Positions 26,146-35,874 of a stretch of DNA of 64,000 nt are shown piece after piece (position 1 is the stretch's first letter; each line of letters opens with the position of its first letter). Made by a program: the position numbers and the translations under genes. Under the pieces are notes generated by a model. The model was not told where the DNA came from, did not search any database, and was given only the letters and a program-made list of their open reading frames with translations. The stretch spans positions 4,164,823 to 4,228,822 of the forward strand of contig NZ_CP035492.1 of NCBI RefSeq assembly GCF_004135365.1. The letters run 5' to 3'. The DNA comes from Paenibacillus protaetiae (GTDB lineage Bacteria > Bacillota > Bacilli > Paenibacillales > Paenibacillaceae).

Positions 26146-27891
26146 ATGACAAGTGCCAAGAAATGGATTTCTGTAACGCTCAGCATCATATTATTTGGGG
26201 TTTTATTGGCAGCATGTTCATCGAATTCTAACAACAACAAGGAGCCATCCACAGAGAGCCAGGCTCCAACTGCCTCTCCGACAGCAAGTGCAAGCGCAGA
26301 ACCTTCAGCAGATCCGAACCAGCCGGTTGATGGCGGCAATCTTACGTTCAGTTCTTTCTCTGACATCGTATCTGTGAACCCGATTTATGTATCCGACACT
26401 GCATCAGGCGACGCAGCGAACTTCATTTATGCCAATATTTATGATTATGACCGTGAAGGTAATGTTGTAGTAGAACCATGGTCGCTTGCTTCTGATAAAG
26501 TACAAATCTCCGAGGATGGCTTGACCTACACGATCAAGCTGAAAACAACTGCAAAATGGAGCGACGGCCAGCCGGTTACAGCGGATGACGTTATTTATAC
26601 GATTGATACGGTCCGCAATCCGGATGCAGGTGCTCCAGGCATCAGTTCCTATGACAAAGTAGACACCATTACGAAAGTTGACGATTATACCGTTCAAATT
26701 AAACTGAAGCAAGTATACGCGCCGTTTGAATACGTGCTTGTATCGTCAGTGGCTCCGGCTCATATCCTGAAGGATATTCCGGTTAAAGAGCTGCAGGACA
26801 ATGCTTACGGCAAAGATCCTGCCAAAACGGTAACGAACGGCCCTTGGAAATGGACGGAGTGGAAACAAACGCAATATTTGACGTTTGATGCCGATCCGAA
26901 CTATTGGGGTGAAACGAAACCTCATATCCAAAAAATTACTTACAAAATTTACGCCGACCAAAATACCGAAGTTCAAGCGCTGCTGAAAGGCGACGTAGAC
27001 AGCACCCAAGCCATTCCGGTTACGCAGGTTGAAGCTGTTAAGAAAGACGGCAATATCCGCGTAAGCTCCAAGCCGGGTCCTACTTACGAATTTATGTCCT
27101 TTAACTTCAATAAAGATAACTGGAAAGACGGATTCGTACCGTTCGCAGGCCAAAAAACCCGCCAGGCGATCGCAACTGCGCTTAACCGCCAAGGCATGGT
27201 TGATAACGTGCTGAAAGGTACAGGCGCATTGATGAACGCGCCGTTCCTCCCAGGTTCCTGGGCAGATCCGGGCGACGCTGCCGTCAACTACCCGTATGAC
27301 GCGGAGAAAGCAAAACAGCTGCTGGCCGAAGACGGCTGGGTAGCCGGCTCCGACGGCATCCTGACCAAAGACGGACACCGATTCTCGTTTGAATTGCAAT
27401 ACAACTCCGGCAACAGCCGGCGCGAGCAAGTATCGCAAATCATTCAGCAAAACCTGAAAGAAGTCGGCATCGAAGTAGTGCCGAAAGCGATCGACTTTGC
27501 CGCATGGGTGGATCAAAACTTGAACCCGGGCAAATATCAAGCCATATTGCTTGGCTGGTCGCTCAATAACCCGGACCCTGACGGCGAAAGCACATTCTCG
27601 TCCAAGTACTTCCCGCCGAACGGCCAAAACATGGGCTGGTACAAAAATGAAAAGCTCGACAAGCTGTGGGTAGACGGTTATTCGACGGTCAACCAAGACG
27701 AGCGTAAAGCGATCTATAAAGAAATCGGAACAGAAATTTCCACGGACTTGCCTTATGTATTCTTGTATCAATATTCGCTGCCACAAGGTATCGGTCCTAG
27801 AGTCCATTTTGCAGATGAAGACGCTCCAGAGCCAACTCTGCCATATGGTTACTTCTTCCGTGCAATCAACTGGTGGGTAACGGATAAATAA
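26146..27891 (+). CDS. peptide ABC transporter substrate-binding lipoprotein
   Basis: A 581-residue extracytoplasmic binding protein of the DppA/OppA family (SBP_bac_5). The lipobox LAAC ends at Cys24, which would be acylated and anchor it to the membrane; a Ser/Thr/Ala/Pro linker follows. Family strings are YDREGNVVVEPWSLASD and DGQPVTADDVIYTID. An AAGGAGG site precedes the ATG. It heads a complete five-gene operon (binding protein, two permeases, two ATPases). Whether it binds di-, oligo- or other peptides cannot be decided. Confidence 0.92.
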   Translation: MTSAKKWISVTLSIILFGVLLAACSSNSNNNKEPSTESQAPTASPTASASAEPSADPNQPVDGGNLTFSSFSDIVSVNPIYVSDTASGDAANFIYANIYDYDREGNVVVEPWSLASDKVQISEDGLTYTIKLKTTAKWSDGQPVTADDVIYTIDTVRNPDAGAPGISSYDKVDTITKVDDYTVQIKLKQVYAPFEYVLVSSVAPAHILKDIPVKELQDNAYGKDPAKTVTNGPWKWTEWKQTQYLTFDADPNYWGETKPHIQKITYKIYADQNTEVQALLKGDVDSTQAIPVTQVEAVKKDGNIRVSSKPGPTYEFMSFNFNKDNWKDGFVPFAGQKTRQAIATALNRQGMVDNVLKGTGALMNAPFLPGSWADPGDAAVNYPYDAEKAKQLLAEDGWVAGSDGILTKDGHRFSFELQYNSGNSRREQVSQIIQQNLKEVGIEVVPKAIDFAAWVDQNLNPGKYQAILLGWSLNNPDPDGESTFSSKYFPPNGQNMGWYKNEKLDKLWVDGYSTVNQDERKAIYKEIGTEISTDLPYVFLYQYSLPQGIGPRVHFADEDAPEPTLPYGYFFRAINWWVTDK

Positions 27892-27972
27892 GAACTTGGG
27901 GCGAGAGGGGAAGGACAAAGGTTCCTTCCCCTCTTCTGATTAAACAACGACTTTTTCTCAGGAGGGAGAAAA

Positions 27973-28941
27973 ATGACAGAGTACCTCATCCGCCGGGTAT
28001 TGCAGTCCGTATTGGTACTGTTTCTGATCTCGATTGTCACTTTTTTACTCATTCATGCTGCTCCAGGCGGCCCGACGCAAATGATGATTGCGCCAGGGCT
28101 TTCTCCCGAAGCGTTTGAAGTGCAAAAGCATAATTTGGGCCTGGACCAGTCGCTTCCGGTTCAATATTGGAAATGGGTAAGCGACTTGCTTCAAGGCGAT
28201 TTGGGCCATACGTTTAAAAACAATTTGCCGGTTAGCGATATTTTATGGCCGACAGTGGGCCATACGTTTGTTCTGATGGCGGCAGCATGGCTGTTGTCAT
28301 TAATTATTGCTATTCCGTGGGGGATTTTTAACAGCACCCGGACTTATGGACTTTCCGATCAAACCGCTTCTTTTATTTCTTATTTAGGTTTTGCTATGCC
28401 AACCTTCTGGTTTGGGATTATGCTGCAGCAATATTTTTCGATCAAGCTGGACTGGCTCCCGCTATCCGACATGTACACGATGGGGAAGGAAGGCAATCTC
28501 GCCGATTTATTTATGCATCTTGTGCTTCCGGTGACGGTGCTGACGCTAGGATTTTTGGCTTCTTATGTGAAATATTCGAGGTCAAGCATGCTTGAGGTGC
28601 TGGATCAGGATTACATACGAACGGCACGCGCCAAAGGCGTCAAGGAACGGAAAGTCATTTTCCGCCATGCGCTTCGTAACGCATTGATCCCTATCATTAC
28701 GGTTTTGGGGCTGGATTTGCCGATTCTTGTTTCCGGAGCAGCACTGACTGAAAACGTTTTCAACTGGCCGGGAATGGGACGTTTGTTTGTTGATATGGCT
28801 CTTGCCCGCGAATATTCGGTTCTTATGTCCATTACGTTAATTACGGCGGTTATCGTTATTTTGGGTAACCTGATTGCCGATATTTTATATGCTATCGTTG
28901 ATCCGCGCGTACAAATTGGCAAAGGAGGTAAAGCGGCATGA
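27973..28941 (+). CDS. peptide ABC transporter permease (DppB/OppB type)
   Basis: A 322-residue permease with about six transmembrane helices. It begins MTEYLIRRVLQSVLVLF, typical of DppB. The cytoplasmic EAA loop, which contacts the ATPases, is RTARAKGVKERKVIFRHAL with ALIPI after it. GGAGGGAG precedes the ATG. Its stop overlaps the next start by four bases, so the two permeases are coupled. Confidence 0.92.
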   Translation: MTEYLIRRVLQSVLVLFLISIVTFLLIHAAPGGPTQMMIAPGLSPEAFEVQKHNLGLDQSLPVQYWKWVSDLLQGDLGHTFKNNLPVSDILWPTVGHTFVLMAAAWLLSLIIAIPWGIFNSTRTYGLSDQTASFISYLGFAMPTFWFGIMLQQYFSIKLDWLPLSDMYTMGKEGNLADLFMHLVLPVTVLTLGFLASYVKYSRSSMLEVLDQDYIRTARAKGVKERKVIFRHALRNALIPIITVLGLDLPILVSGAALTENVFNWPGMGRLFVDMALAREYSVLMSITLITAVIVILGNLIADILYAIVDPRVQIGKGGKAA

Positions 28942-29909
28942 GCGAATCCAAACTTGAAACGGTCAAGCCGAAACAGTCTCCAGGCAGCGCTGTACCCGTC
29001 TCCAAGCGGCCGGTTGGCCCGTGGCTGACGGCATGGCGCAACTTTCGCAAAAATCCGTATGCGATGGGCGGGCTTATCGTTTTGCTGATTTTTGTTATCA
29101 TCGCTTTTTTTGCGAAAGTTATTGCGCCGTACGATCCTGCCAAAATCGACTTGATGTTTGCCGATTTAGGGCCAAGCGCGGATCATTGGTTAGGCACAGA
29201 CGAGCTTGGGCGAGATATTTTTTCCCGGCTTGTATACAGCACGCAAGTATCGTTAACTGTCGGTTTTTCAGTAGCAATTGCCGCAGTGCTGATCGGCACG
29301 ATCATTGGCGCGATTTCCGGCTACTTTGGCGGCTGGATCGATAATATTTTTATGCGTTTTGTTGATGTGATGAACTCGCTCCCGACACTGTTCCTGAACA
29401 TATTGGTGCTGGCTATATTCAGCTCAAAGTTCAGTTATATGATTCTCATTATGGCCTTTACCGGCTGGATGGGTGTTGCCCGCCTCGTCAGGGGCACCTT
29501 CCTGCAGCTGCGGGAGATGCAGTATGTGGAGGCCGCCAAGGCGATAGGCGTCTCCAGCTGGGGGATTATTTTCCGCCATTTGCTCCGCAACGCCAGTTAT
29601 CCGATTATCGTCAACGCCACGCTGATGGTTGGCGGTGCGATATTGGGCGAATCGGCATTGTCTTATTTAGGGCTGGGCATTCAAGCGCCGCAAACGAGCT
29701 GGGGGCTTATGCTGAGCAATTCGCAGGAGTTTATGCTGACAAGACCTTCCCTTGCTTTGTATCCGGGGCTCTGTATTCTTATTCTGGTGCTTGCGGTCAA
29801 CTTTATCGGCGACGGTATCCAATCGGCGCTTAACCCAAGAAGCAAGAAGAAAATATCAGTGAAGAAGGTGGCAGAATGGCGGAAAAAGTTCTCGAAATCA
29901 AACATTTAA
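28938..29909 (+). CDS. peptide ABC transporter permease (DppC/OppC type)
   Basis: A 323-residue permease with a cytoplasmic N-terminal tail and about six helices. WLGTDELGRDIFSRL is the DppC/OppC signature, and EAAKAIGVSSWGIIFRHLL is the ATPase-contact loop. It overlaps the first permease by four bases and the next ATPase gene by 34 bases. The longer overlap puts the ATPase ribosome site inside this gene. Confidence 0.92.
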   Translation: MSESKLETVKPKQSPGSAVPVSKRPVGPWLTAWRNFRKNPYAMGGLIVLLIFVIIAFFAKVIAPYDPAKIDLMFADLGPSADHWLGTDELGRDIFSRLVYSTQVSLTVGFSVAIAAVLIGTIIGAISGYFGGWIDNIFMRFVDVMNSLPTLFLNILVLAIFSSKFSYMILIMAFTGWMGVARLVRGTFLQLREMQYVEAAKAIGVSSWGIIFRHLLRNASYPIIVNATLMVGGAILGESALSYLGLGIQAPQTSWGLMLSNSQEFMLTRPSLALYPGLCILILVLAVNFIGDGIQSALNPRSKKKISVKKVAEWRKKFSKSNI

Positions 29910-30931
29910 CAGCAGGCTTTATGACCGATAACGGAATCGTGAAAGCGACCGACCGTGTCAGCCTTCACCTGGAAAAAGGAAAAACATTGTGTGTCGTTGG
30001 CGAGTCCGGCAGCGGCAAAAGCGTCACCTCGCTTGCAGTGATGAGGCTGCTTGAATTTGCCGGCGGCGCAATTCTCGAAGGCAGCGTCAATTTCAAAGGC
30101 GAGGAATTGTCAGTGAAATCGCAGGACGAGATGATTCATATCCGCGGCAATAAAATCGCAATGATATTTCAGGATCCGATGTCCGCACTTAATCCGGTAT
30201 TTACGGTAGGCGACCAGATTGCCGAAAGCCTCCGCCTCCATCAAAATAAAAGCGGCGCCGAAGCGTGGAAGGAAGCCGTCGATCTGCTTCGCCTTGTCGG
30301 AATCCCGGCGCCGGAAGTCCGCGCCAAACAATATCCGCATGAGCTGTCGGGCGGCATGTGCCAGCGTGTCGTAATCGCTATTGCACTTGCTTGCAAGCCG
30401 GATTTGCTTATTGCCGACGAGCCGACGACAGCACTGGACGTAACGGTTCAGGCGCAAATATTGGATTTGCTCCGCCGGCTGCAGAACGAGATCGGCATGT
30501 CCATCCTGCTTATTACACATGATATGGGCGTTGCCGCCGAGATGGCCGACCGGATTGCCGTTATGTATGCGGGCGTCATTGTCGAAGAAGGAACGGTTGC
30601 GGAAATTTTTGACCATCCCAGCCATCCGTATACGATTGGCTTGCTGCAGTCGATTCCGGGGTTTGAAGGCAGCCGCGGCGAGGAATTGTTTACGATTAAA
30701 GGCACAATACCGGCATTAAGCCAGCTGCCAAGCGGCTGCCGGTTCCATCCGCGTTGTCCGCATGCAATGGCCGTTTGCCAGGAACAAGAGCCGGAGAATA
30801 TATCGCTTGGAGACGATCATACGGCATCATGCTGGCTGTTTAAAGATTCGGGGAATATGCCGGCGAACCGTGGACAAGGCAGAACATTCCAACCGCCAAG
30901 CGACCATAACGGAGAGGTGAAGCGCGCATGA
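29876..30931 (+). CDS. peptide ABC transporter ATP-binding protein (DppD/OppD type)
   Basis: A 351-residue ATPase. Walker A GESGSGKS, signature LSGGMCQR (in place of the usual LSGGQ), Walker [14 protein letters not shown]-loop LITHDMG. The C-terminal oligopeptide-transporter extension has [11 protein letters not shown], with cysteines that in this group bind an Fe-S cluster. The ATG at 29876 is inside the permease gene, after a GAAGAAGGTGG site. It overlaps the next gene by four bases. Confidence 0.92.
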   Translation: MAEKVLEIKHLTAGFMTDNGIVKATDRVSLHLEKGKTLCVVGESGSGKSVTSLAVMRLLEFAGGAILEGSVNFKGEELSVKSQDEMIHIRGNKIAMIFQDPMSALNPVFTVGDQIAESLRLHQNKSGAEAWKEAVDLLRLVGIPAPEVRAKQYPHELSGGMCQRVVIAIALACKPDLLIADEPTTALDVTVQAQILDLLRRLQNEIGMSILLITHDMGVAAEMADRIAVMYAGVIVEEGTVAEIFDHPSHPYTIGLLQSIPGFEGSRGEELFTIKGTIPALSQLPSGCRFHPRCPHAMAVCQEQEPENISLGDDHTASCWLFKDSGNMPANRGQGRTFQPPSDHNGEVKRA

Positions 30932-31902
30932 GTGCCGAAAATTTGATCGAAGTCCGCAATGTAAAAAAATATTTTCCAATTCATAAAGGGCTGCTGAACC
31001 GTGTCGTTGGCCATGTTAAAGCGGTAGACGATGTTTCGATTGCAATCCGCAAAGGGGAAACGTTTGGCCTTGTCGGCGAATCCGGCTGCGGCAAATCAAC
31101 GTTGGGACGCGTGATTTTGCAGCTTCAGCGGGCGACCGGCGGAGACATTATGTACCAGGGTGAAACGATTCGTACTTTAAGCTCCAGCAGCTTGCGCAAG
31201 CTGCGGCAGCAGATGCAAATTATTTTCCAGGATCCGTACGGCTCGCTGAATCCGCGTTTTCTGGTGCGCGACATCATTGGAGAGCCGCTCCGCATTCATA
31301 CTAATGCGACTTCAAAGCAAATTGATGCCCGTGTTGTAGAGTTGATGGAGCTTGTCGGCCTGGATGCTTCCCGGCGCAACCGGTATCCGCACGAATTTTC
31401 GGGCGGCCAGCGTCAGCGGATTGGCATCGCCAGGGCGATTGCGCTGAACCCGCAATTTATTGTAGCGGATGAAGCTGTCTCGGCGCTTGACGTGTCGGTC
31501 CAATCCCAGGTGCTCAATTTGCTGGTCAAGCTGCAAAAAGAGCTCGGATTGACGTTTTTGTTTATTGCGCATGGCTTAAACGTTGTCCGCCATATTTCCG
31601 ACCGGGTTGGCGTTATGTATTTGGGCAAAATGGTGGAAGTGTCGCCAACCGAAGCTTTGTTCGACAAACCGCTCCATCCGTATACGGCGGCGCTCTTGTC
31701 GTCCATTCCGCGTCCGAATCCGCATCTGAAGCGGGACCGGATCGTGCTGCAAGGGGATGTGCCATCCCCGGCCAATCCGCCGTCCGGCTGCCGGTTCCAT
31801 CCCCGCTGCCCGTTTGCTGAAGCCAAGTGCTCGGCTGAAGAGCCGCAGCTTCAAGAGGTTATGCCGGGGCGGCAGGTAGCCTGCCATTTTCCTCTGCTGT
31901 AA
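30928..31902 (+). CDS. peptide ABC transporter ATP-binding protein (DppF/OppF type)
   Basis: A 324-residue ATPase, partner of the preceding one. Walker A GESGCGKS, signature FSGGQRQR, Walker [14 protein letters not shown]-loop FIAHGLN. Here the usual Asp after His of the H-loop is Gly (AHGLN), a small oddity. The C-terminal [14 protein letters not shown] is the extension with cysteines. It begins with [11 protein letters not shown], a typical OppF start. A strong terminator follows. Confidence 0.92.
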   Translation: MSAENLIEVRNVKKYFPIHKGLLNRVVGHVKAVDDVSIAIRKGETFGLVGESGCGKSTLGRVILQLQRATGGDIMYQGETIRTLSSSSLRKLRQQMQIIFQDPYGSLNPRFLVRDIIGEPLRIHTNATSKQIDARVVELMELVGLDASRRNRYPHEFSGGQRQRIGIARAIALNPQFIVADEAVSALDVSVQSQVLNLLVKLQKELGLTFLFIAHGLNVVRHISDRVGVMYLGKMVEVSPTEALFDKPLHPYTAALLSSIPRPNPHLKRDRIVLQGDVPSPANPPSGCRFHPRCPFAEAKCSAEEPQLQEVMPGRQVACHFPLL

Positions 31903-31920
31903 CCAACCGTACCTATATTG

Positions 31921-31958
31921 AAAGCGAGTGCCGGGAACGGCGCTCGCTTCTTTTTTTC
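31921..31958 (+). terminator. terminator of the peptide ABC operon
   Basis: AAGCGAGTGCCG / CGGCGCTCGCTT stem (one internal mismatch) with GGAA loop and a long T-run. Confidence 0.92.
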
Positions 31959-32019
31959 TTACACATCATTTGGCTATAAGAAGCGTTGATAAGAGGTATC
32001 AGATATGCAAATTTTTGTA

Positions 32020-32081
32020 TTGACAGAAAAAGAAGGCACTGGTATTATTCTTCCATAACATACTAAACAGGTAGGAATAAT
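32020..32081 (+). promoter_or_regulatory. promoter and dyad operator of the sulfate operon
   Basis: TTGACA (32020-32025), 17-base spacer, TATTAT (32043-32048) is a near-ideal sigma-A promoter. An imperfect inverted repeat, ATTATTC.TTCC (32044-32054) / GGTAGGAATAAT (32070-32081), covers -10 to about +25, the place of a repressor site. CymR, the cysteine regulator of Bacilli, is a plausible binder, but I do not rely on its consensus. Confidence 0.65.
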
Positions 32082-32163
32082 TAAAATTGTGACCGGATCA
32101 CCGGAGCAAGGACAGCGTAGAGAAAAAAGTTTTGTCCAAATAGACAAAGGGGTGTATGAACTG

Positions 32164-33282
32164 ATGAAAAGATTATCCGTCGTTCGTTCCGCTGTAATAC
32201 TTATTGCTCTGACTTTTGTACTTGCTGCTTGCGGATCCGGCAACAACAGCAACAATAGCCAATCCTCTAGTAACGGGAATACGGCGCAGCCGTCCCAGGA
32301 TGCATCCGCATCTCCAACTGGCGATGCGAAGCCTTCATCCGAGCCGAAAAAGCCGGTTGAGCTTCTAAACGTTTCCTATGACCCGACACGTGAACTTTAC
32401 GAAGAATACAATAAAGCATTCTCAAAATATTGGAAAGATAAAACCGGTCAGGATGTAACGATCAAACAATCCCATGGCGGTTCCGGAGCGCAAAGCTTAT
32501 CGGTCATCGACGGCTTGGAAGCCGATGTTGTAACGCTGGCGCTTGGTTATGATATTGATGCCATTGCCGAAAAAGGCCTAATCAATCCGGATTGGCAGAC
32601 CAAATATGAAGACAACAGCGCACCTTATACGTCCACGATTGTGTTCCTTGTAAGGAAGGGCAACCCGAAAAACATTCATGATTGGAACGATCTGGTGAAA
32701 GATAAGGTGGAAGTTATTACGCCAAATCCAAAAACATCGGGCGGCGCACGCTGGAACTACTTGGCGGCATGGGGTTACGCCTTAAAGCAAAACAACAATG
32801 ACGAAGACAAAGCCAAACAATTTGTTGCTGATTTGTATAAACATGTGCCGGTGCTAGACTCCGGTGCTCGCGGCGCTACGACAACTTTTGCTGAACGCGG
32901 AATCGGCGACGTGCTGCTTGCTTGGGAGAATGAAGCATTCCTTTCGCTGAAAGAACTTGGGGACAAATTCGAAATCGTTTATCCGTCGATCAGCATTTTG
33001 GCTGAGCCGCCGGTAGCCGTTGTCGACAAAAACGCCGATAAGCACGGAACACGCGAAGTATCTGAAGCTTATTTGCAGTATTTGTATTCTGACGAAGGTC
33101 AGGAAATCGCTGCTAAAAACTTCTATCGCCCGATTAACCAAACCATTGCCGCAAAATATAAAGATACGTTCAAAGATCTGGAATTGCTGAATATCAGCGA
33201 TTTTGGCGGATGGGCGGAAGCACAGAAGAAACATTTTGCCGATGGCGGCGTATTCGACCAAATATATGCTCCCGGCAAATAA
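32164..33282 (+). CDS. sulfate ABC transporter substrate-binding lipoprotein
   Basis: A 372-residue binding protein of the Sbp/CysP family. The lipobox LAAC gives Cys23 as the lipid anchor; an Asn/Ser-rich linker follows. Sulfate-binder strings are [23 protein letters not shown] and [16 protein letters not shown] start at the ATG at 32164, since the frame before it (from GTG at 32089) overlaps the leader and the signal peptide begins here; AAAGGGG stands upstream. It heads an operon with two permeases and a YezD-like gene. Confidence 0.9.
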   Translation: MKRLSVVRSAVILIALTFVLAACGSGNNSNNSQSSSNGNTAQPSQDASASPTGDAKPSSEPKKPVELLNVSYDPTRELYEEYNKAFSKYWKDKTGQDVTIKQSHGGSGAQSLSVIDGLEADVVTLALGYDIDAIAEKGLINPDWQTKYEDNSAPYTSTIVFLVRKGNPKNIHDWNDLVKDKVEVITPNPKTSGGARWNYLAAWGYALKQNNNDEDKAKQFVADLYKHVPVLDSGARGATTTFAERGIGDVLLAWENEAFLSLKELGDKFEIVYPSISILAEPPVAVVDKNADKHGTREVSEAYLQYLYSDEGQEIAAKNFYRPINQTIAAKYKDTFKDLELLNISDFGGWAEAQKKHFADGGVFDQIYAPGK

Positions 33283-33314
33283 CCGGGAGCTGCGATGAAT
33301 GGAGCTGACTTCAC

Positions 33315-34157
33315 ATGAAAGGTTCCAGGCCGAACAAGCAAAAAAACGTGCTGCCCGGGTTTGGATTATCGCTTGGTTTTACACTGCTGTACTTAAGCTT
33401 TCTCGTGCTCATTCCGCTGATCGGCATCGTCATTCGGACGACGGATTTAAGCTGGCACGAGTTTTGGGCAACGGTCACAACGCCGCGTGTGCTTGCTTCT
33501 TACCGGGTTAGTCTGACAACAGCTTTCGCTGCGGCATTCATTAACGTTGTATTCGGAGTCATTGTCGCTTGGGTGCTTGTGCGGTACCGGTTTCCGGGTA
33601 AAAAGCTGATTGATGCGCTTGTAGATTTGCCGTTTGCGCTGCCGACGGCTGTAGCGGGCATATCGCTTACCGCCATTTATGCGCCTAACGGCATTATCGG
33701 CTCCATCCTTCAGCCGCTCGGCATCAAAACCGCGTATTCGCCAATCGGCATTACGATTGCCTTGCTGTTTATCGGCTTGCCGTTTGTTGTGCGGACGGTG
33801 CAGCCGGTGCTGCAGGATTTGGAGAAGGAAACTGAAGAAGCAGCCGTAACGTTAGGGGCACGCCGGTGGCGGACCGTACGCAAAATTGTATTCCCCGAAC
33901 TGCTCCCGGCGATTATAACCGGGTTTGCACTTGCTTTTGCAAGAGGCATCGGCGAATACGGATCAGTTGTATTTATTTCCGGGAATATGCCGCTGAAGAC
34001 AGAAATTACGCCGCTGCTGATCATGACAAAGCTGCAGCAGCATGATTATGCAGGCGCAACAGCCATCGCTCTGGTGCTTCTCGTCATCTCGTTCCTGTTG
34101 TTATTGCTCATTAACTTTTTGCAGTGGCGGCTCAATCGCCGCACTGCAGCGGTATAA
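33315..34157 (+). CDS. cysT: sulfate ABC transporter permease CysT
   Basis: A 280-residue permease with about six helices. [22 protein letters not shown] split by helices, and the ATPase-contact loop [23 protein letters not shown], are typical of CysT/CysU. It is 32 bases after the binding-protein gene and 13 before cysW. With CysW it would form the membrane channel for sulfate or thiosulfate. The ATPase CysA is not encoded in this operon. Confidence 0.92.
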   Translation: MKGSRPNKQKNVLPGFGLSLGFTLLYLSFLVLIPLIGIVIRTTDLSWHEFWATVTTPRVLASYRVSLTTAFAAAFINVVFGVIVAWVLVRYRFPGKKLIDALVDLPFALPTAVAGISLTAIYAPNGIIGSILQPLGIKTAYSPIGITIALLFIGLPFVVRTVQPVLQDLEKETEEAAVTLGARRWRTVRKIVFPELLPAIITGFALAFARGIGEYGSVVFISGNMPLKTEITPLLIMTKLQQHDYAGATAIALVLLVISFLLLLLINFLQWRLNRRTAAV

Positions 34158-34170
34158 GGGGGAATAAACA

Positions 34171-35064
34171 ATGGCAGGAGCTGTAACGGCACATTTAACG
34201 GAGGAATCGGCAATCCGGCCCAAGCATATTACCGAATCGCTGCCGGTCCGCATCATTTTAATCGGCATTGCAGTTTTGTTTCTTGGCCTTGTTGTGCTGC
34301 TGCCGTTAATATTCGTATTTACCGAAGCGCTAAAAAAAGGATGGGACGTCTATGCTGCAGCCATAACCGATCCGGATGCTTTGTCTGCACTGCGTCTTAC
34401 CTTAACGACGGCGCTGATCGCGGTCCCGGTCAACACTATATTTGGCATCGCTGCTGCCTGGGCGATCAGCAAGTTTGCATTTCGGGGCAAGAACGCACTC
34501 ATTACTTTAATTGATCTTCCCTTTTCGATTTCACCTGTCATTTCAGGACTAGTATTTGTATTATTGTTTGGGGCGCAAGGCTTCATAGGGCCATGGCTGG
34601 GTTCGCATGGCATTCAAATTGTATTCGCCTTGCCGGGCATCGTGCTTGCAACCGTATTTGTTACAGTGCCGTTTGTGGCAAGGGAGCTGATCCCGCTTAT
34701 GCAAGCGCAAGGGATAGCGGAAGAGGAAGCGGCCGCAAGCCTTGGCGCACGCGGCTGGCAAATCTTTTTCCGGGTGACGCTGCCCAACATTAAATGGGGG
34801 CTGCTGTACGGTGTCATTTTGTGCAATGCGCGGGCGATGGGCGAGTTTGGCGCCGTATCGGTCATCTCCGGCCACATTCGCGGCGAAACGAACACGCTGC
34901 CGCTCCATATCGAAATTTTATACAATGAATACCAGTTTTCAGCGGCATTTGCCGTATCTTCATTGCTTGTCATGCTCGCTATTTTTACATTGGCGGCCAA
35001 GAGCCTGATTGAATGGAAAACATCCGGGAAGAAACATTCCGGACATAGACAGGAGGAATTATAA
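34171..35064 (+). CDS. cysW: sulfate ABC transporter permease CysW
   Basis: A 297-residue permease. [20 protein letters not shown] is the CysW signature, and [19 protein letters not shown] the ATPase-contact loop; the C-terminus has [24 protein letters not shown] site precedes the ATG. Its stop shares one base with the next start. Confidence 0.92.
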   Translation: MAGAVTAHLTEESAIRPKHITESLPVRIILIGIAVLFLGLVVLLPLIFVFTEALKKGWDVYAAAITDPDALSALRLTLTTALIAVPVNTIFGIAAAWAISKFAFRGKNALITLIDLPFSISPVISGLVFVLLFGAQGFIGPWLGSHGIQIVFALPGIVLATVFVTVPFVARELIPLMQAQGIAEEEAAASLGARGWQIFFRVTLPNIKWGLLYGVILCNARAMGEFGAVSVISGHIRGETNTLPLHIEILYNEYQFSAAFAVSSLLVMLAIFTLAAKSLIEWKTSGKKHSGHRQEEL

Positions 35065-35291
35065 TGGCAAAACCTTTGGAATTGGATGAAACGTGGATTG
35101 GGCGCATTGTGGAGCAAGCAAGCGGGCTGCAATATGGATCGGTAATTATAACGGTGCATGATGGAAGAATTGTACAAATCGACCGGACGGAACGTACGCG
35201 GTACGATCAGCCTTCCGCCAAGCAGCCAAATCACAATAACAATCCGGATAAAAATCAAGGCAAAAATGATTCCCTCCGTGCCGTGCAGTAA
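35064..35291 (+). CDS. YezD-like (DUF2292) small protein
   Basis: A 75-residue protein. The YezD/DUF2292 core is LQYGSVIITVHDGRIVQIDRTER, split over two strands; the tail is Asn/Gln/Lys-rich. In B. subtilis yezD is linked to sulfur genes under CymR. Its ATG shares one base with the cysW stop, so it is translated with the sulfate permease. Its function is unknown; a regulatory or accessory role in sulfate assimilation is inferred from position. Confidence 0.8.
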   Translation: MAKPLELDETWIGRIVEQASGLQYGSVIITVHDGRIVQIDRTERTRYDQPSAKQPNHNNNPDKNQGKNDSLRAVQ

Positions 35292-35324
35292 TATCTGCCT
35301 GCATACCGTCACATGACATGAAAC

Positions 35325-35370
35325 AAGGCTGTTTCCGCGAATGCCGTCTGGCAAGGGAAACAGCCTTTTC
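35325..35370 (+). terminator. terminator of the sulfate operon
   Basis: AAGGCTGTTTCC / GGAAACAGCCTT arms with a 19-base loop followed by TTC. The next hairpin, facing the other way, starts 22 bases on. Confidence 0.8.
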
Positions 35371-35391
35371 ATATTGCGGAACGTCTTAAAC

Positions 35392-35415
35392 AAAAAAGCC
35401 CCATCAAGATGGGGC
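35392..35415 (-). terminator. terminator of the yqzM-like gene
   Basis: Stem GCCCCAT / ATGGGGC with CAAG loop; the A-run at 35392-35397 on + is a T-run on -. Confidence 0.85.
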
Positions 35416-35453
35416 GTACTGAACGTGTACCAATTAAGCCTATAAACCGGCCG

Positions 35454-35600
35454 TTATGTAATCGCGTATTTCACGATCACGCATACCGCAAAAACAACAA
35501 CCATAAATGCCAGCATGCCGCCGAAGCCGGTTACGACATCGGATAAATCGTCTCGAGGTTCTTCGTTTACATGCTCGCGCGGGTCTCTTACGTTGTCCAT
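35454..35600 (-). CDS. yqzM: YqzM-like small membrane protein
   Basis: A 48-residue peptide, MDNVRDPREHVNEEPRDD at the N-terminus followed by a single hydrophobic helix (GGMLAFMVVVFAVCVIVKYA). The short charged head plus one helix fits the YqzM family of Bacilli, function unknown. An AAAGGAGG site lies nine bases before the ATG and a terminator follows the stop, which both support that this is a gene. Confidence 0.75.
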   Translation of the reverse strand: MDNVRDPREHVNEEPRDDLSDVVTGFGGMLAFMVVVFAVCVIVKYAIT

Positions 35601-35874
35601 TGTTGTCGTCCTCCTTTAAGGATTAGGCAAAAATTAACATAATGAAACTTCGGATAAAAGCGCTAAAACGCTTCGGAAGCTTAACGATAAGAGCTCCTAA
35701 GCTTATATTGCATGTTATCCTGTAAGGATTAGTATTTTCTACATAAGCTTATAATAGTATACCCAATAAAACCAACATTTGTAAAGCGTATTCATCGGCG
35801 GCGATCCGCTGATGTTAAGGATAAAATTATGATAAAATGTTAACTGAAATGTTGCAGCAATCGGGAGGGAGAGC

